Shown: positions 6,366 through 9,276 of the stretch, piece after piece | Numbering within the stretch: the stretch's first letter is position 1 | Layout: each line of letters opens with the position of its first letter | NCBI GenBank assembly: GCA_014729145.1 | Contig: WJKL01000034.1 | Location: 1 to 9,276, forward strand | DNA length: 9,276 nucleotides | Reading direction: 5' to 3' | Origin: Candidatus Woesearchaeota archaeon | Lineage (GTDB): Archaea > Nanobdellota > Nanobdellia > Woesearchaeales > WJKL01 | Notes under the pieces: model-generated | Database searches by the model: none | What the model saw: only the letters and a program-made list of their open reading frames with translations | Told to the model about the DNA's origin: nothing | Made by a program: the position numbers and the translations under genes

Positions 6366-8195
6366 CTATTTGTTTTTGCTGTTTTCTTTGTTTTTGTATC
6401 TTTTTTGAACTGCTTTATTATGGGCTTTGATATAGTTAACTGAAAGTTTTTTCCAGTCTGCTTTTTCTGCAAGCTTTTTTGCCTCGATCTTGTTCTTTAC
6501 CCTGTCATGTCTTGTAAACTGGGTAAATTTATACATAAAATCTGTGAGATTTCCTATTATCTCCTTGTCTTCCTTGTTCATTCTTTCAAGGACAAATATT
6601 CCAGGGTATTTTTTCTTTTTTTTGCTGAGAATGAATTTTCCAAAGCCTGCGAGGTCTGTGGTCACTGAAGAAACACCCAAGGCAGCTGCTTCTAGAGGGG
6701 TGTAGCCCCAGGGTTCATAGAAAGAAGGAAATACTCCAAGGTGGCCTCCCTGCATGGATTCATAGTATGTTAAATCCAGCAGTCCGTCAGCTCCTGTCAA
6801 ATAGATGGGATAGAAGATGATCTTAACTTTGTCATCTTTTTTATTGTCAAGGCCTGTCTCTATAAGCAAATCTGTTACCATATCACCATACTGCTGCAGA
6901 TCATGGGTCATTAAAGGAGGTTTGCCTTTTTTCTTGAATTTCATGAGTCTTTTTTTAGTCTCATCCATGAAATTTTTGGGAAATATATTCTCTTTGTTCA
7001 GTTTCTTTTTTGAAGCCATAGTATAGAGTATATTTCTATCTATCTCATCAGATTCTTCCTGAAGACCATCTTTTAGGTCCTTAAATAAGGTTCTGTTTTC
7101 TAGGATATCTAGCTTTATCCCTCTTATTGCAGTAGGTACCCAGATAAAAGCTACAACTGTTTTTTTGCTTTTTTCTTTTTTCATCTTGTTATTCAGTTCA
7201 GCGAGAGATTTGATAAATATATCAATCCCCTTGTTTTTGAATTCATATCTTCCCGCCAAAAAGAAGAAAAGAGTGTTTTTTATGTCAAACTGGTAATAAG
7301 GAAAGAAATAATACATGACAAACTCTCTGATGTGGTTTCTGTGGGTGCGGTGCTCTATAGATGCTTCTTCAAATGTAGGAAACTTGTTGTTGTCAAGTCC
7401 ATTTGGAAGTATTATATCGGGTTCTCTTCTAAGAATATATCTAGCTTCTAATCCAGTAACCTCACTTACTGTGGTAAAGATGTCAGAATTTTCTGCTGCC
7501 TTTTTTTCAAGAAGGTGCTTTGCTTCAGTATTATAATTGTATGATTCTTTATCTATATCTATCAGCTGGACCTTATATTTATCTTTTTCCGGTTTTGAGA
7601 ACAGATCTATTCCTGCGCTTGCCAGCGCTCTCCCCATCACTGTAGCATGGGTAGTGAAGACCGTGGCAACATCAATATTATTTTTTTTGATATACAACAA
7701 TCCGGGGCCTGCCAACCACTCATGGAATTGGGCAACTATTTTGTGGTCAAAAGTATCATATAACTTCTGGATAACAATCCCTACAGCATAGCTCCAGACG
7801 ATTGGCTCATTGTATTCAACATAGTTTGAACGCAAAGAATCTATCTTAAAACTTTCCCAGAGCTCTTTTTTGATATCATCTGTCTTGAATCTGAAGTTTG
7901 CAAAATCGATGAGGATGGCTCTTGGCTCCCCTTTGATAAGCCATTTTCCGAAATGAAGGATTATTCCCTGTTTTTCAAGCTCTTTGCAGAATTCTCTGCA
8001 TTCTTTTGGGGCAGGATTTTCTTCAAAACTGCCTATAACCTTTTCAGCAAAATAAGGGCCTATGCAGATATATCTGTCTTTATAGTATTTTTTCATCTGG
8101 CCTGCTTTAGAGGTTATGACTGTCCATATCCCTCCTACTTTGTTGCAGATCTCCCATGAAACCTCTAAAAAGGTTCCAGCTTTTGCTTTTGTCAT
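6366..8195 (-). CDS. Glycogen synthase, eukaryote-type GT3 family
   Basis: This 609-residue protein extends alpha-1,4-glucan chains from a nucleotide sugar, probably UDP-glucose as in animal and yeast GT3 enzymes. It follows the GYS pattern nearly end to end: EVSWEICNKVGGIWTVI (11-27), GPYF (46-49), HFGKWLIKG (81-89), QFHEW (156-160), FTTHATVMGR (180-189), FTTVSEVTGLEA (240-251), LPNGLD (263-268), AGRYEFKNKGIDIF (314-327), PPLMTHDL (426-433), GGHLGVFPSFYEPWGYTP (483-500) and SVTTDLAGFGKF (510-521). The catalytic E-x7-E is Glu494/Glu502. Both Rossmann domains and the GT3-specific insertion are present, but the long phosphorylated tails of animal GYS are absent. The helix matching the glucose-6-phosphate arginine cluster (561-574) keeps only some basic residues. 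ATG 8195 lies nine bases after the preceding stop, without a clear ribosome binding site, so coupling to the upstream gene is likely. The C-terminus is lysine-rich. Confidence 0.93.
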   Translation of the reverse strand: MTKAKAGTFLEVSWEICNKVGGIWTVITSKAGQMKKYYKDRYICIGPYFAEKVIGSFEENPAPKECREFCKELEKQGIILHFGKWLIKGEPRAILIDFANFRFKTDDIKKELWESFKIDSLRSNYVEYNEPIVWSYAVGIVIQKLYDTFDHKIVAQFHEWLAGPGLLYIKKNNIDVATVFTTHATVMGRALASAGIDLFSKPEKDKYKVQLIDIDKESYNYNTEAKHLLEKKAAENSDIFTTVSEVTGLEARYILRREPDIILPNGLDNNKFPTFEEASIEHRTHRNHIREFVMYYFFPYYQFDIKNTLFFFLAGRYEFKNKGIDIFIKSLAELNNKMKKEKSKKTVVAFIWVPTAIRGIKLDILENRTLFKDLKDGLQEESDEIDRNILYTMASKKKLNKENIFPKNFMDETKKRLMKFKKKGKPPLMTHDLQQYGDMVTDLLIETGLDNKKDDKVKIIFYPIYLTGADGLLDLTYYESMQGGHLGVFPSFYEPWGYTPLEAAALGVSSVTTDLAGFGKFILSKKKKKYPGIFVLERMNKEDKEIIGNLTDFMYKFTQFTRHDRVKNKIEAKKLAEKADWKKLSVNYIKAHNKAVQKRYKNKENSKNK

Positions 8196-8204
8196 CTTAT
8201 ATTA

Positions 8205-8786
8205 TCAGATTATCTGGTTAAGCACCATTGCAATAAGCAACCCTATCACTATGCCAAACAAAAATTCCAGCAATCCGCAGTGGATTGTCTTGTAAGGACA
8301 GTTTATTCCCGGTTTTACTTTGTTTTGGTTTATGTAAGGGTGATTTTTTGTATTGTCTTCCTTTTTTTGTTTAAACAATGTGATCCAGATGTCTTTTATT
8401 ATGTTTTTTGAATTTGAACTCTTTTTTTGCTCCTGAGTTTTTGCTGGTTTTGTCTTTGTATTTTGAGTATTTTTCTTTTCTGCTGTTTTTGTTCTGGGCT
8501 TTGTTTTTGGTTTTTTGTGGTTCATCCCTTTTACCACATCTTTCTGTATCTTGGCTCCGATATATTTTTTCATCTTACTTTTATCCTTTACAGAAGATAT
8601 CTTTCTGGCTAAAGATTTGTCTTTGACAACATCTTTTACCCAATTATAGAAATCATTCCTATTCTCATTAACATGATGGCTGAATACTTCCTCAGGCATC
8701 TTGTCCAGCTGTTTGGACAGCTCAAAAAGATTTTTGATTACAGTGCCATCTTTGAGAATAAAATAGTTTGCTGGTTTTATCCCCAT
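8205..8786 (-). CDS. DUF5752-like protein with C-terminal membrane anchor
   Basis: This 193-residue protein has three parts. The N-terminal domain (about 5-80) carries ANYFILKDG and HHVNENRNDFYNWV (37-50), which I associate with DUF5752; its biochemical function is unknown. A disordered Lys/Thr/Gln-rich linker follows (about 88-160, with repeated KTK/KPK). Then comes C-x6-C (Cys163, Cys170) directly before a single hydrophobic segment (about 171-193, LLEFLFGIVIGLLIAMVLNQII), giving a tail-anchored topology with the DUF domain in the cytoplasm. Start: ATG 8786 has GAGGTGA five bases upstream; the in-frame GTG at 8795 lies inside that ribosome binding site and is rejected. It lies nine bases before glycogen synthase and 34 after its paralogue. 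I infer a scaffold or regulator tethering glycogen enzymes or granules to the membrane; this is not demonstrated. Confidence 0.82.
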   Translation of the reverse strand: MGIKPANYFILKDGTVIKNLFELSKQLDKMPEEVFSHHVNENRNDFYNWVKDVVKDKSLARKISSVKDKSKMKKYIGAKIQKDVVKGMNHKKPKTKPRTKTAEKKNTQNTKTKPAKTQEQKKSSNSKNIIKDIWITLFKQKKEDNTKNHPYINQNKVKPGINCPYKTIHCGLLEFLFGIVIGLLIAMVLNQII

Positions 8787-8791
8787 ATTTT

Positions 8792-8798
8792 TCACCTC
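8792..8798 (-). promoter_or_regulatory. Ribosome binding site deciding the start at 8786
   Basis: Minus-strand GAGGTGA, complementary to the archaeal 16S 3' end, stands five bases before ATG 8786. The alternative in-frame GTG (8795-8793) is part of this element, which excludes it as start. The context AAAAAGAGGTGAAA is identical to that before the paralogous gene. Confidence 0.85.
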
Positions 8799-8820
8799 TT
8801 TTTTTTTGGCAAGAAAAAGG

Positions 8821-9096
8821 TCAGCTTCGCTGCCTCTTTGTTACCAGATGCTTTAATAATGCGATCTGCATGTCTTTTTTATCTTCAGCAGTAGCCAGTT
8901 TTTCTGCAAGCTCAGGCTCTTTAAACACTTCACTTACCCACGTGCTGAAGTCATTTTTGTTTTCATTGACGTGGTGCTTTAATTCCCCTTCACTTAAGTA
9001 ATCTAGAGTATATACTAATTCTTTAAGGTCCTTTATTAAACCTCCGGTGCACAATGAAAAATATTGTTCTGGTCTAATGCTTTTTTTCCTTGGCAT
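8821..9096 (-). CDS. DUF5752-like single-domain protein
   Basis: This 91-residue protein is essentially one domain and a paralogue of the N-terminal domain of the next gene. Shared features are the YF near the N-terminus (QYFSLCTGG against NYFILKDGT), the spacing to the I-K-[DN]-L helix, HHVNEN (41-46), NDF (48-50), WV (53-54), a V-x-[KE] segment and a conserved LA-x-K. It has no linker, cysteine pair or membrane anchor, so it should be soluble. HHVNEN-x-NDF-x2-WV is the signature I link to DUF5752, common in archaea and some bacteria, with no known activity. ATG 9096 has GAGGTGA six bases upstream and overlaps the end of the GH57 gene by 23 bases, so its translation is coupled to that enzyme. 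It might dimerise with, or compete with, the membrane-anchored paralogue; that is inference. Confidence 0.82.
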   Translation of the reverse strand: MPRKKSIRPEQYFSLCTGGLIKDLKELVYTLDYLSEGELKHHVNENKNDFSTWVSEVFKEPELAEKLATAEDKKDMQIALLKHLVTKRQRS

Positions 9097-9274
9097 ATGG
9101 TTTCACCTCTTTTTCCAATCTTTTATTTAAGTCTGTAAGTATGTTCATGTATGTTATGAATGCATCATAAGGGCTGTCATAGGGATTGAAGTATTTATGT
9201 ACGTCTCCGTCATTGAACCATTTGGTGCACATATAGTAGAAATGGTCTGATGTCTGAAGCTTTCTCCAATCTTC
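9074..9274 (-). CDS. C-terminal end of a GH57 alpha-amylase-type enzyme (5' end outside window)
   Basis: The last 66 residues of a gene entering from the right edge are visible. They read EDWRKLQTSDHFYYMCTKW and, after a few residues, GDVHKYFNPYDSPYDAF and YMNILTDL, the typical C-terminal end of archaeal GH57 alpha-amylase-type proteins, in which the LQTSDHFYYM stretch follows the catalytic barrel. A short basic tail (RLEKEVKPYAKEKKH) ends at TAG 9076-9074. GH57 covers alpha-amylase, amylopullulanase, 4-alpha-glucanotransferase and branching enzyme; the catalytic Glu/Asp motifs are outside the window, so the activity cannot be set, although this C-terminal pattern best fits the alpha-amylase-type group. 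The stop lies 23 bases inside the DUF5752 gene, placing it upstream in the same operon. Confidence 0.8.
   Translation of the reverse strand, partial: EDWRKLQTSDHFYYMCTKWFNDGDVHKYFNPYDSPYDAFITYMNILTDLNKRLEKEVKPYAKEKKH
9103..9109 (-). promoter_or_regulatory. Ribosome binding site inside the GH57 gene
   Basis: Minus-strand GAGGTGA stands six bases before ATG 9096. It doubles as coding sequence (Glu-Val) of the GH57 gene's last residues, a typical overlapping-gene arrangement. Confidence 0.8.
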
Positions 9275-9276
9275 AA

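Noticed and set aside
6323..6472. 50-residue N-terminal extension of the GalT-like protein
   Set aside because: It overlaps the glycogen synthase gene by over 100 bases, is low-complexity and lysine-rich, and the GalT family pattern begins right at ATG 6322.
8408..8626. Plus-strand frames with many Phe/Leu residues opposite the DUF5752-anchor linker
   Set aside because: Antisense of the Lys/Thr-rich linker; hydrophobicity is a mirror artefact, not a membrane protein.
1..9276. CRISPR array, insertion sequence, tRNA or rRNA
   Set aside because: No spaced direct repeats, terminal inverted repeats, transposase motifs or cloverleaf-like sequence were seen on reading through both strands.

Overview
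The window is a gene-dense, AT-rich stretch of about 9.3 kb. It looks archaeal, most likely from a DPANN-type lineage such as Woesearchaeota or Pacearchaeota. The signs are arginine encoded almost only by AGA/AGG, very lysine-rich proteins, GAGGTGA-type ribosome binding sites, tiny or overlapping gene junctions, and archaeal-type sugar enzymes. No rRNA or tRNA is present to fix the taxonomy, so this placement is inference.

Left block, plus strand (1-3615): the end of an unrecognised gene is followed by a small ribbon-helix-helix (RHH) protein gene (94-243), two overlapping genes of unknown function (236-814 and 807-1205), and a minimal GH15-family glucoamylase-like protein (1207-2217). The GH15 protein resembles the catalytic-like domain of eukaryotic phosphorylase kinase alpha. 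Next come a lipoprotein metallophosphoesterase (2201-3178) and an unknown acidic helical protein (3220-3615). Most of these genes overlap or nearly touch, as in an operon. The only gap with room for a promoter is before the last gene.

Right block, minus strand (9276 down to 3612): a compact glycogen/alpha-glucan operon. In transcription order it holds the C-terminal end of a GH57 amylase-type enzyme, two tandem DUF5752-like proteins (the second with a C-terminal membrane anchor), a eukaryote-type GT3 glycogen synthase, a GalT-like nucleotidyltransferase, and a glycogen debranching enzyme (amylo-alpha-1,6-glucosidase type). The two blocks converge so tightly that both last genes stop inside the same CTAG palindrome at 3612-3615.

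Taken together, the genes describe a reserve-polysaccharide cycle. GalT could supply or interconvert UDP-glucose, the GT3 enzyme would extend alpha-1,4 chains, GH57 would cut or rearrange chains, and the debranching enzyme and GH15 would release glucose. The DUF5752 pair, one of them membrane-anchored and placed between the catabolic and anabolic enzymes, is the main candidate for an undescribed localisation or regulatory module. The operon promoter lies beyond the right edge of the window. There is no gene-free stretch longer than about 45 bases.
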